A DNA stretch of 6,852 nt from Pseudomonadota bacterium (GCA_021813645.1 JAKAJW010000223.1:1-6852); one strand, 5' to 3'; numbered from the stretch's first letter, positions 1 through 6,852 are shown. Made by a program: numbers and translations. Notes: a model not told the origin generated them from the letters alone.

Positions 1-171
1 GCTCGCCGCCCCAAGGATCAACTCGCCCGGCCCCGGCCCAAGGGCGAAGACCGCGCCGGCCTGCCGCCAGGCCAGGCCGAGCGCCAACAGCCCCAGGATC
101 GGTGGAAAGATCGCCGGCGGCGTCGCTCGCCACAGCCCCGGCGCTGGCTTCTTCGCGAAGATCGGCGGCAT
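1..171 (-). CDS. TDT-family (TehA/SLAC1-like) membrane transporter, N-terminal fragment
   Basis: Fifty-seven codons are open from an ATG at 171-169 to the window edge; the rest of the gene lies outside. An AGGAGG box at 182-177, five bases before the ATG, fixes the start. The visible protein begins MPPIFAKKPAPGLWRATPPA and continues into a hydrophobic stretch (IFPPILGLLALGLAW, residues 21-35). This pattern of a short charged leader, a Pro-rich 'TPPAIFPPILGL' turn and a first membrane helix resembles N-termini of the tellurite-resistance/C4-dicarboxylate transporter (TDT) family, which are ten-helix inner-membrane anion or dicarboxylate channels. This is recognition from memory of the family, not an alignment. 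The gene is divergent from the ureohydrolase gene, with 124 nt between the two starts. Substrate cannot be inferred. The coding call is firm because of the ribosome site and membrane-like codon pattern; the family call is moderately firm. Confidence 0.7.
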   Translation of the reverse strand, partial: MPPIFAKKPAPGLWRATPPAIFPPILGLLALGLAWRQAGAVFALGPGPGELILGAAS

Positions 172-295
172 CCGTCCCTCCTCATCCGGTCCCGATGGAC
201 CGCTTGGCGGTCGTCTGCGCCCCCAGGACACCGCGACCGACGGCCCTTGCTCCCGGCCCCGCCCTGCCCCAACCTGCCGCAAAACGGAGGCTCGC
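172..295. promoter_or_regulatory. Divergent intergenic region between TDT-like gene and ureohydrolase gene
   Basis: This 124-nt gap separates two divergently transcribed genes and must carry, or lie next to, the promoters of both. It contains the ribosome sites of both genes: AGGAGG at 182-177 on the minus strand and CGGAGG at 285-290 on the plus strand, each about five bases from its start. A short palindrome lies at 198-212. No convincing sigma-70 -35/-10 pair is visible; the stretch is very GC-rich, which is common for alphaproteobacterial promoters and makes them hard to see by eye. Promoter content is inferred from gene orientation only. Confidence 0.5.
198..212. promoter_or_regulatory. 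Perfect 6-bp inverted repeat, possible operator
   Basis: The sequence GACCGCTTGGCGGTC has perfect 6-bp arms around a 3-nt spacer. It lies in the divergent gap, 27 nt upstream of the TDT-like start and 83 nt upstream of the ureohydrolase start, a position suited to a dimeric regulator acting on either gene. A partial further copy of one half-site (CGACCG) is at 234-239. No regulator gene is visible and the palindrome matches no operator I can name with confidence. In such GC-rich DNA a repeat of this size can arise by chance. Confidence 0.3.
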
Positions 296-1255
296 ATGGC
301 ACATGGCTACGAAACCGGACGGCTCAACCTACCCTTCGTCGGCATTGCCACGTTCGGCAAGCGTCCTTATGTCGCTGACTGGTCCGCGATCCGCGCCGAT
401 GCGGCCATTCTGGGCGCGCCCTTCGACTTCGGCACCCAGTTCCGCGCCGGCGCCCGTTTCGGCCCGCGCGCCATCCGCGAGGCCTCGACGCTGTTCTCCT
501 TCGGCCATGCCGGCGCCTATGACCACGAGGACGACGCCACCTACCTCGGCCCCGAGGTCACCCTAGTCGATCTCGGCGACGCCGACATCGTGCATACCGA
601 CACCGAAGCGAGCCACGCCAATATCGAAACCGGCGTGCGCGCCATCCTCGACGCAGGCGCGCTGCCGGTGGTGCTGGGCGGCGATCATTCGGTGAACATT
701 CCCTGCATCCGCGCCTTCGCCGGGCGCGGCCCGATCCACATCCTGCAGATCGACGCCCATCTCGATTTCGTCGACGTGCGCCACGGCGTTCGCCACGGCC
801 ACGGCAACCCGATGCGCCGTGCCGCCGAACAGGACCACGTCACCGGCATCACCGCGCTCGGCATCCGCAACGTCTCCTCGACCGCGCGCGAAGGTTACGA
901 GGCCGCCCGCGCCATGGGCGACGATTTCCTCTCGGTGCGCCAGGTCCGCAAGCTCGGCCTCGCGGCGACGCTCGCCCGCATCCCGAAGGGCGCCCGGCTC
1001 TACGTGACGATCGACATCGACGGCTTCTGCCCCTCGATCGCGCCGGGCACCGGCACGCCCTCGCACGGCGGCTTCCTCTATTACGAGGTGCTGGAGATCC
1101 TGCAGGGCGTGGCCCGCGCGCATGAGATCGTCGGCATCGATCTGGTCGAGGTTGCGCCTGACTACGACCCGGCCGGATCGACGGCGATCCTGGCCGCGCA
1201 AATCCTGCTGAATTTCCTCGGCTTCATCTTTCACGCCCGCGGCCAGCGCGGCTGA
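296..1255 (+). CDS. speB: Agmatinase-type ureohydrolase (arginase/agmatinase superfamily)
   Basis: This is a complete 319-residue cytoplasmic enzyme, near the usual 300-320 residues of agmatinases, which split a guanidino compound into urea and an amine (agmatine to putrescine for SpeB). The binuclear Mn site is present: GGDHS at 128-132 (H131), DAHLD at 153-157 (D153, H155, D157) and TIDID at 238-242 (D240, D242). PGTGTP at 250-255 and the conserved Glu in the IDLVEVAP segment (E285) follow. A His-rich loop, RHGVRHGHGN (162-171), lies where family members carry the catalytic or substrate-contacting His. The third motif reads DIDGFCP, with C245 where many members have Asp; that residue is not one of the six metal ligands. 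The ATG at 296 is preceded by CGGAGG at 285-290. The gene converges on aglK and is divergent from a TDT-like transporter gene; no other polyamine gene is visible. Family membership is firm; agmatine is only the default substrate, and other guanidino acids or guanidine are possible. Confidence 0.9.
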   Translation: MAHGYETGRLNLPFVGIATFGKRPYVADWSAIRADAAILGAPFDFGTQFRAGARFGPRAIREASTLFSFGHAGAYDHEDDATYLGPEVTLVDLGDADIVHTDTEASHANIETGVRAILDAGALPVVLGGDHSVNIPCIRAFAGRGPIHILQIDAHLDFVDVRHGVRHGHGNPMRRAAEQDHVTGITALGIRNVSSTAREGYEAARAMGDDFLSVRQVRKLGLAATLARIPKGARLYVTIDIDGFCPSIAPGTGTPSHGGFLYYEVLEILQGVARAHEIVGIDLVEVAPDYDPAGSTAILAAQILLNFLGFIFHARGQRG

Positions 1256-1302
1256 AAAGCCCCTGGCGGCGGACGGACGGCAACGGTCGCGCCCGGCGGG
1301 GC

Positions 1303-1303
<1 letters not shown>
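1255..1303 (-). terminator. Putative intrinsic terminator of the agl operon, between convergent genes
   Basis: Read on the minus strand, AGCCCC (1303-1298) begins on the last base of the aglK stop codon and pairs with GGGGCT (1263-1258). An inner pairing GGCG (1293-1290) with CGCC (1268-1265) extends the stem after a small asymmetric internal loop, and a short TTT follows at 1257-1255. Hairpin plus T-run fits an intrinsic terminator for the agl operon. On the plus strand the same stem could help stop the ureohydrolase transcript, but no T-run follows there. The T-run overlaps the ureohydrolase stop codon, so the two genes share almost no spare DNA. The stem is imperfect and the loop is long, so this is only a moderate call. 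Confidence 0.45.
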
Positions 1304-2391
<1,088 letters not shown>

Positions 2392-2400
2392 GTCTCCCCC

Positions 2401-4020
2401 CTATTCCGCCCGCGCCAGGCAGGCCTGCCACGGCGCCAGCGCAACCTCCGCCTTAAGCTCCGAAACCGCGCCCAGATCGGTGCCGATCGGCCGCCAGCGC
2501 CCCGCCGGCAGGGCAACCCGCGCCGCCGTTCCGCTCAGGTTGAAGGCGCAGAAGATCTCCTCGCCGTTCTCGCGGCGGCGGAACTGCAGGACCTCGCCGG
2601 CCACCGCCATCGCCTCGGAGGACCCGTGGATCAGCGCCGGATGGGCATGGCGCAGCGCCAGGGCGCGGCGGTAATGGTGGATCAGCGCGGTCGGATCGGC
2701 TTCCGCCGGCGCCACCGCCCGCGACAGATGCGCCGCCGGCACCGGCAGCCAGGGCCGCTCGGCCGTGGTGAAGCCGCCGTTGCGGTTGTCGGCCTGCCAG
2801 ACCATCGGCGTGCGGCAGCCGTCGCGGCCCTTGAACTCCGGCCAGAACTCGATGCCATAGGGATCCTGCAGATCCGCGAACTCGAGCTCCGCCTCCGGCA
2901 GGCCCAGTTCCTCGCCCTGATAGAGGCAGACGGACCCCCTCAGGCACATCAGCAGAAGCGTGTAAAGTCTTGCGGCATCGTCCGAAAGCCCCCAGCGGGT
3001 GACATGGCGGACAACGTCGTGGTTGGAATAGGCCCAGCACGGCCAGGCCTCCGCCGAGGCCGCCTCCAGTCGGGCGAAGGTCTCGGCCACCGCCGCCGCG
3101 GTCAGCCGCTTGGGCTGCAGCAGCTCGAACGGGTAGCACATCTGCACCTTGTCGCCGCCCGACGTATATTCCGCCATGATCTCCAGCCCTCGCTGGGCAT
3201 CGCCCACCTCGCCCACGGCGGCGGCGGCGTAAGGCTCTAGTTCGGCGCGGAATCTCTTTAGGAAATCAAGGTTTTCCGGCTGGTTCTTGTCGAACAGATG
3301 CAGCTGGTGATTGTAGGGGTTGACCGCCGGCGCGATGGTGTCGTTGCGCAGCGCCTTCGGCAGCGCAGGATTGTCGCGCAAGTATTTGTCGCAGAAGTAG
3401 AAGTTGATCGTGTCCAGGCGGAAGCCGGCGACCCCGCGGCGCAGCCAGAACCGCACCACCTCCAAAAGCGCCTCCTGCACCGCCGGGCAGTGGAGATTCA
3501 GATCCGGCTGCGCGGTCAGGAAGTTGTGCATGTAATACTGCTCGCGCCGCGCGTCCCAGGTCCAGGCCGAGCCGCCGAAGATCGACAGCCAGTTGTTAGG
3601 CGGCGTGCCGTCCGGCTTCGGATCGGCCCAGACATACCAATCGGCCTTGGCATTGTCGCGGCTCTGCCGGCTTTCCTGAAACCAGGGATGCCGGTCGGAG
3701 GTGTGGCTCAGCACCAGGTCGATCATCACCTTGAGGCCGAGCGTCCCGGCCCGCGCCACCAGCGCGTCGAAATCCGCCAGCGTGCCGAAGATCGGATCGA
3801 CGCCGCAGTAGTCGCTCACGTCATAGCCGAAATCCTTCATCGGCGAGGGGAAGAACGGGCTGATCCAGATCGCATCGGCGCCGAGCCCGGCGATATGGTC
3901 GAGCCGCGCGGTGATCCCCGGCAGATCGCCGATCCCGTCGCCGTTCGAATCCTGAAAGCTGCGCGGATAGATCTGATAGATCACCGCGCCACGCCACCAC
4001 TCGTTCGTTCTGTCCGTCAC
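2401..4020 (-). CDS. aglA: Alpha-glucosidase AglA (glycoside hydrolase family 13)
   Basis: This 539-residue enzyme has no signal peptide, so it should hydrolyse imported alpha-glucosides in the cytoplasm and release glucose. The GH13 (beta/alpha)8 barrel signatures are intact: VIYQIYPRSFQDSNGDGIGD (13-32), region I DLVLSH (101-106), region II GFRLDT (199-204) with nucleophile D203, region III GEVGD (270-274) with acid/base E271, and region IV YSNHD (331-335) with transition-state stabiliser D335. Ser105 instead of Asn in region I is, as I recall, usual for the bacterial AglA/HaG-like group (GH13_23). Thr204 after the nucleophile suggests alpha-1,4-type preference over alpha-1,6, where Val is typical. 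Length fits the family (about 530-550). The start is GTG at 4020-4018, overlapping the aglG stop as GTGA. The frame stays open far upstream, but MTDRTNEWWRGAVIYQIYPR is the normal family N-terminus and upstream codons are shadow sequence of aglG. Operon context supports maltose, sucrose or trehalose-like substrates. Confidence 0.93.
   Translation of the reverse strand: MTDRTNEWWRGAVIYQIYPRSFQDSNGDGIGDLPGITARLDHIAGLGADAIWISPFFPSPMKDFGYDVSDYCGVDPIFGTLADFDALVARAGTLGLKVMIDLVLSHTSDRHPWFQESRQSRDNAKADWYVWADPKPDGTPPNNWLSIFGGSAWTWDARREQYYMHNFLTAQPDLNLHCPAVQEALLEVVRFWLRRGVAGFRLDTINFYFCDKYLRDNPALPKALRNDTIAPAVNPYNHQLHLFDKNQPENLDFLKRFRAELEPYAAAAVGEVGDAQRGLEIMAEYTSGGDKVQMCYPFELLQPKRLTAAAVAETFARLEAASAEAWPCWAYSNHDVVRHVTRWGLSDDAARLYTLLLMCLRGSVCLYQGEELGLPEAELEFADLQDPYGIEFWPEFKGRDGCRTPMVWQADNRNGGFTTAERPWLPVPAAHLSRAVAPAEADPTALIHHYRRALALRHAHPALIHGSSEAMAVAGEVLQFRRRENGEEIFCAFNLSGTAARVALPAGRWRPIGTDLGAVSELKAEVALAPWQACLARAE
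4017..4020 (-). promoter_or_regulatory. GTGA start/stop overlap coupling aglA to aglG
   Basis: The aglG stop TGA (4019-4017) and the aglA start GTG (4020-4018) share bases. An AGGA-like ribosome site lies about eight bases upstream, inside aglG. Such overlaps usually mean that ribosomes finishing the upstream gene start the next one, so AglA output should follow AglG translation. The GTG start is chosen because it gives the expected family N-terminus. Confidence 0.75.
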
Positions 4021-5234
4021 TTCACCGATCCTGCAAGGAGACCGCGCACCAGGTATTTCTGCAGCGCGAAAAAGACGATCAGCGGCACCGAGATCGAGAT
4101 GAAGGCCGAGGCCGCGAGGATCTCCCACTGCCCGCCATGCGAGCCCAGGAGGTCCTTCAGCTTGCCCGTCATCACCAGCGAACTTTCCTGGTGGCTGAGG
4201 AAGACCGTGGCGACCAGCAGGTCGTTCCAGGTCCAGAGGAATTGGAAGATCGCGAAGCTTGCCAACGCCGGGAAGCTGAGCGGCAGCACGATCTTGCGGA
4301 AGATCTGGAAATCCGTGGCCCCGTCGACCCGGCTGCTCTCGATGATCTCGCGCGGCAGGCCGATCATGTAGTTGCGCAAGAGATAGATCGCCAGCGGCAG
4401 GCCGAAACCGGTATGGGCCAGCCAGATGCCAAGATAGCTCTTGGGGTTGAGCCCGATCATCTTGCCGTCGTCGCTGTGCAGCCCCAGGCCCGACAGCGCG
4501 ATCAGCCGGCCGATCAGGCTGTGATCGGGCACCACGGTCGCCTTGCCGATGTCGTTGTAGAGCGTCAGCAGCGGGATCAGCGACATCTGCAAGGGCACCA
4601 CCAGCAGCCCGACGATCACCGCGATCAGCAGCGCCCGGCCGGGAAACTGCATCCAGGCCAGCGCGAAGGCGGCATAGGCGGCGATCAGGATCGGGATCAC
4701 CGTCGAGGGCACCGCCACCGTCAGCGAGTTCATGAAGGCGCGGAACATGCCGTTCGCGGTCAGCACATGGGCGTAGTTGGCCAAGGTGAAGCTCGGCGGC
4801 GTGCGCGCGGTGAAGAAGATCCGCTGGCTGCCCTCCAGCGGCTTGCTGTCGGCCCATTGATAATCGCCATTGGCCTTGACCGTCAGCGTCGCCCCGTCGC
4901 GCAGCTGGGCCACCTGCCCGGGCTGGAACGCCTTCGGATGCAGGCTCGACCAGCCGAAGGCCGCGACCGACCCGCCCCGCTTCAGCACATTGCCGCTGAC
5001 GACATAGTTGCCGTCCACCTGCTTGGCGCTGGCGCCGTCCGGGGTGCGGGTCACGCCATTGGCCTCGGCGCTCGACAGCGCCGTCCACCAGCCGGAGACG
5101 GCGATCTGGTCGGCGGTGCGGAACGAGGTGATGAACAGCCCCGCCGTCGGCACCGTCCAGAGCACGACAAGCAGCAGCACCGACAGATGCACGGCCCAGA
5201 CGAGCGGCGATTTGCGGCCCCCGATGCGAAACAT
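4017..5234 (-). CDS. aglG: Alpha-glucoside ABC transporter permease AglG
   Basis: This 405-residue inner-membrane protein is a MalG-type permease forming half of the sugar channel. A first membrane helix lies at about 12-37, the core helices at about 168-196, 199-225, 268-290, 320-342 and 372-392. The cytoplasmic EAA loop that docks on the ATPase reads ESSRVDGATD (299-308) and continues to the VLP at 316-318, with the key Gly at 305. Between the first helix and the core is a polar stretch of about 100 residues (roughly 43-147, including NGDYQW and FGWSSL), presumably periplasmic; it makes the protein about 110 residues longer than E. coli MalG. I recall a similar insert in other AglG proteins. 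The ATG at 5234-5232 overlaps the aglF stop (TGATG) and has GGAGG seven bases upstream. Family call is firm from the EAA loop and the operon. Confidence 0.92.
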   Translation of the reverse strand: MFRIGGRKSPLVWAVHLSVLLLVVLWTVPTAGLFITSFRTADQIAVSGWWTALSSAEANGVTRTPDGASAKQVDGNYVVSGNVLKRGGSVAAFGWSSLHPKAFQPGQVAQLRDGATLTVKANGDYQWADSKPLEGSQRIFFTARTPPSFTLANYAHVLTANGMFRAFMNSLTVAVPSTVIPILIAAYAAFALAWMQFPGRALLIAVIVGLLVVPLQMSLIPLLTLYNDIGKATVVPDHSLIGRLIALSGLGLHSDDGKMIGLNPKSYLGIWLAHTGFGLPLAIYLLRNYMIGLPREIIESSRVDGATDFQIFRKIVLPLSFPALASFAIFQFLWTWNDLLVATVFLSHQESSLVMTGKLKDLLGSHGGQWEILAASAFISISVPLIVFFALQKYLVRGLLAGSVK

Positions 5235-5236
5235 CA
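5232..5236 (-). promoter_or_regulatory. TGATG stop/start overlap coupling aglG to aglF
   Basis: The aglF stop TGA (5236-5234) and aglG start ATG (5234-5232) share one base. GGAGG lies within the last codons of aglF, about seven bases before the ATG. Coupled translation would keep the two permease subunits near equal amounts, as needed for an AglF-AglG heterodimer. Confidence 0.75.
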
Positions 5237-6244
5237 GCGCCCCTCCATCTCTGCCTTGGCGTTGCGGATGTTCCAGATCATGATCGGGATGACCAGGATC
5301 ATGATGACCAGCGCGATGGTCGCGCCGCGCCCGAAATCGCCGCCGCCCTCGAACATCCAGGTATACATCTGGTTGGCCAGAACGTCGGTGTCCCATTGCC
5401 CGTTGGTCATCGCATAGACGATGTCGAAGACCTTCAGCACGGTGATGGTGATGGTGGTCCAGACCACGGCGATAGTGCCCCAGATCTGCGGCACCATGAT
5501 CTTGAAGAAGATCTGCAGCCCGTTGGCGCCGTCGAGCACCGCCGCCTCGATCGTCTCTTCGGGTATCCCGCGCAGTGCGGCCGACAGGATCACCATGGCG
5601 AAGCCGGTCTGGATCCAGACCAGGATCACCATCAGGAAGAAGTTGTTCCAGAACGGCAGGGTGATCCAGGCCTCGGGCGGGCCGCCGAGCCAGGTCACCA
5701 ACGCATTCAACAGGCCGATCTGGTCCTGGTTCGCGGCGCGGTAGTCATAGACGAACTTCCAGATCACCGTCGCGCCGACGAAGGAAATCGCCATCGGCAT
5801 GAAGATCAGGCTCTTGGCGATATTGCCCCAGCCGATCCGGTCGGTCAGCGCGGCGGTGACCAGGCCGAGGAAGGTCGAGGCCGCCGGCACCACCAGCAGC
5901 CACAGGAAGTTGTTGATCAAGGCCGAGTGGATGTTCGCGTCGCCGATGAACCAGATGTAATTCTTCAGCCCGACGAATTGGCGCCCGGCCGGGCCGTGGA
6001 AGCTCAGCCAGATCGACTCGGCGACCGGATAGACCAGGTAGAGCGCCAGCGCCAGCAGCGCCGGGCCGAGGAACAGCCAGGGCCGGATCGCCGCCGCCCG
6101 CCGGATGTTCCGCGTTGCCCGGTCGCCCGCCGCGCCGGCCGGAAACAGGATGTCGAGCAGCCAGTTCGAGCCGTAGAAATAGCCGAAGGCCGCCGCGATG
6201 CCGACCACGATGGTCAGCCCCGCCGTGACGAGCTGCTGCAGCAT
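5234..6244 (-). CDS. aglF: Alpha-glucoside ABC transporter permease AglF
   Basis: This 336-residue inner-membrane protein is a MalF/UgpA-type permease, partner of AglG. An extra N-terminal hydrophobic segment (about 8-24) precedes a short polar linker rich in Arg (DRATRNIRRAAAIRP, 41-55). The usual helices follow at about 55-75, 110-133, 146-164, 199-222, 255-275 and 307-326. The EAA loop ETIEAAVLDGAN (230-241), continuing to KIMVP (248-252), carries the conserved Gly239 and would contact AglK. The ATG at 6244 has a strong GGAGG(GGG) site immediately upstream, and the start yields a hydrophobic N-terminus similar to AglF proteins I recall. It follows aglE after a 64-nt gap containing a strong hairpin and overlaps aglG by one base. 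Strength of call rests on the EAA motif, topology and operon order. Confidence 0.92.
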   Translation of the reverse strand: MLQQLVTAGLTIVVGIAAAFGYFYGSNWLLDILFPAGAAGDRATRNIRRAAAIRPWLFLGPALLALALYLVYPVAESIWLSFHGPAGRQFVGLKNYIWFIGDANIHSALINNFLWLLVVPAASTFLGLVTAALTDRIGWGNIAKSLIFMPMAISFVGATVIWKFVYDYRAANQDQIGLLNALVTWLGGPPEAWITLPFWNNFFLMVILVWIQTGFAMVILSAALRGIPEETIEAAVLDGANGLQIFFKIMVPQIWGTIAVVWTTITITVLKVFDIVYAMTNGQWDTDVLANQMYTWMFEGGGDFGRGATIALVIMILVIPIMIWNIRNAKAEMEGR

Positions 6245-6273
6245 CTCCCCCTCCGTTGCCCCATGTCCCGTCA

Positions 6274-6304
6274 GCGGCCGGGGGCGTCACCGCCCCCGGC
6301 CTGC
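6274..6304 (-). promoter_or_regulatory. GC-rich intercistronic hairpin between aglE and aglF
   Basis: A perfect 11-bp stem pairs GGCCGGGGGCG (6276-6286) with CGCCCCCGGCC (6291-6301) around a 4-nt loop (6287-6290). Two more G-C pairs (6274-6275 with 6303-6304) form if T6302 is bulged. It starts five bases after the aglE stop codon. No T-run follows in the direction of transcription, and aglF has its own ribosome site further on, so complete termination is unlikely. By analogy with structured spacers after binding-protein genes (for example malE-malF in E. coli), it may protect the aglE message from 3' exonucleases or cause partial termination, giving more AglE than AglF/G. The structure is seen directly; the role is inferred. 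Confidence 0.65.
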
Positions 6305-6308
6305 GGGC

Positions 6309-6852
6309 TCACTTCAGGTTGTCCCAGGCCTTCTGGATTTCCCCGGCCACGGCCTCGGCCGACTTGCCGCCGACGTAGTCCACCATGCCGGTCCAGAAGG
6401 CGCCGGCGCCGATCTTGCCGGGCATCAGGTCCGAACCGTCGAAGCGGAAGGTGGTCGCGTCGAGCAGGATTTGGCCTTCCTTCCGCATCACGTCATTTGC
6501 GTAGGCAGAGGTGTGCACGCCCTTGAACGGCGTCAGGAAGGAGGACTGCGCCATCCAGACCTCGGAGGCGATCGGGGTCTTCAGGAAGTCGATGAAGGCC
6601 TCGGCTGCCGGGTTGTCCTTGGTGATGAACACCAGCGTGCCCGCGCCTTCCACCGGCTTGCCCAGCTGCGGCTTGTCGGCATAGGGCGGGAAGTAGAAGA
6701 AGTCGGCATCCTTGTTCGGCCCGAGCTGGGTTCCCTTCGGGAAGAACGACGGGATGAACGAAGCCTGCTTCAGCATGTAGCACTTCGGCGGCGAGGTGAA
6801 GAGACCCTTCGGCGCATCGCGGAAGTCGGTGGTGGCCACCGCCTTGGCGCCA
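6309..6852 (-). CDS. aglE: Alpha-glucoside-binding periplasmic protein AglE, C-terminal fragment
   Basis: One hundred and eighty residues of the C-terminal part of a sugar-binding lipo- or periplasmic protein are visible; the frame runs open past the window edge, so the signal peptide and N-lobe (probably another 270 or so residues) are missing. The fragment shows features of family-1 type solute-binding proteins: FFYFPPYADKPQLGKPVEGAGTLVFI followed by DNPAAEAFIDFLKTPIASEVW, the segment where residues are exchanged between lobes and the hinge closes, and a final helix with WTGMVDYVGGKS and AEIQKAWDNLK-like ending. A GTG at 6839 is an internal Val codon, not a start. AglE would capture alpha-glucosides and deliver them to AglF-AglG. 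It is the first visible operon gene, and its stop lies 64 nt before aglF. Assignment rests on the ending and on operon order. Confidence 0.85.
   Translation of the reverse strand, partial: GAKAVATTDFRDAPKGLFTSPPKCYMLKQASFIPSFFPKGTQLGPNKDADFFYFPPYADKPQLGKPVEGAGTLVFITKDNPAAEAFIDFLKTPIASEVWMAQSSFLTPFKGVHTSAYANDVMRKEGQILLDATTFRFDGSDLMPGKIGAGAFWTGMVDYVGGKSAEAVAGEIQKAWDNLK

Noticed and set aside
18..302. 94-codon minus-strand open frame across the divergent region
   Set aside because: It is Arg/Ser/Gly-rich without domain character and conflicts with the transporter-like frame that starts at 171 behind an AGGAGG site.
3703..3720. Ser instead of Asn in AglA region I (DLVLSH)
   Set aside because: As I recall, this variant is normal in the bacterial AglA/HaG-like alpha-glucosidase group, so it is not a sign of decay or novelty.
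4021..5088. Long upstream extension of the AglA frame, which could be read as an 895-residue fusion
   Set aside because: The extension is the shifted frame of aglG. The GTGA overlap and the normal GH13 N-terminus MTDRTNEWWRGAVIYQIYPR mark the true start at 4020.
4137..5417. 426-codon plus-strand open frame antisense to aglG, and further ones at 3298-4371 and 5396-6526
   Set aside because: Same low-complexity Arg/His/Gln/Asp composition. They cover genes with clear permease and hydrolase motifs on the other strand, and no ribosome site or homology supports them.
6262..6264. Alternative ATG upstream of aglF
   Set aside because: It is out of frame with aglF and leads into an Arg/Gly/Ala-rich shadow frame. 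The ATG at 6244 has the better ribosome site and the expected membrane-protein N-terminus.
6837..6839. GTG as a possible start of a 176-residue protein
   Set aside because: The frame continues open to the window edge and the fragment reads as the C-terminal part of a much longer binding protein, so this is an internal Val codon.

Overview
The window is GC-rich, with strong Shine-Dalgarno sites and densely packed genes. Gene order and protein types point to an alphaproteobacterium. A Rhodobacterales- or Rhizobiales-like genome is the best guess, inferred from the aglEFGAK arrangement known in Sinorhizobium and its relatives. No RNA gene, mobile element, CRISPR array or tandem repeat was seen.

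Left edge (1-295): the first 57 codons of a membrane protein on the minus strand, resembling the N-terminus of the TehA/SLAC1-type TDT transporter family, run off the window edge. A 124-nt divergent intergenic region follows, containing a 15-bp palindrome. From 296 to 1255 on the plus strand lies a complete ureohydrolase of the agmatinase type. It keeps all six expected metal ligands but has Cys where many family members have Asp in the third signature motif. Its substrate is not proven by sequence.

Right part (1303-6852, minus strand): a compact operon for uptake and cleavage of alpha-glucosides, read from high to low coordinates. The order is aglE (periplasmic binding protein, C-terminal ~180 residues only), aglF and aglG (inner-membrane permeases), aglA (cytoplasmic GH13 alpha-glucosidase) and aglK (ABC ATPase). 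AglE would capture the disaccharide, AglF-AglG would form the channel, AglK would drive import, and AglA would hydrolyse the sugar in the cytoplasm. The genes from aglF to aglK overlap or nearly touch (TGATG, GTGA and a 9-nt gap), which implies translational coupling. The only real gap, 64 nt between aglE and aglF, holds an 11-bp perfect GC-rich hairpin without a U-tract, a plausible device for making more binding protein than permease. The operon converges on the ureohydrolase gene, and a hairpin followed by a short T-run lies between the two stop codons.

The window is mostly well-known metabolism. No previously undescribed system is visible. The points most worth checking are the aglE-aglF hairpin, the divergent palindrome, the Asp-to-Cys change in the ureohydrolase, and the ~100-residue periplasmic insert in AglG. 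The operon promoter, its usual regulator gene (aglR) and the AglE signal peptide would lie beyond position 6852.
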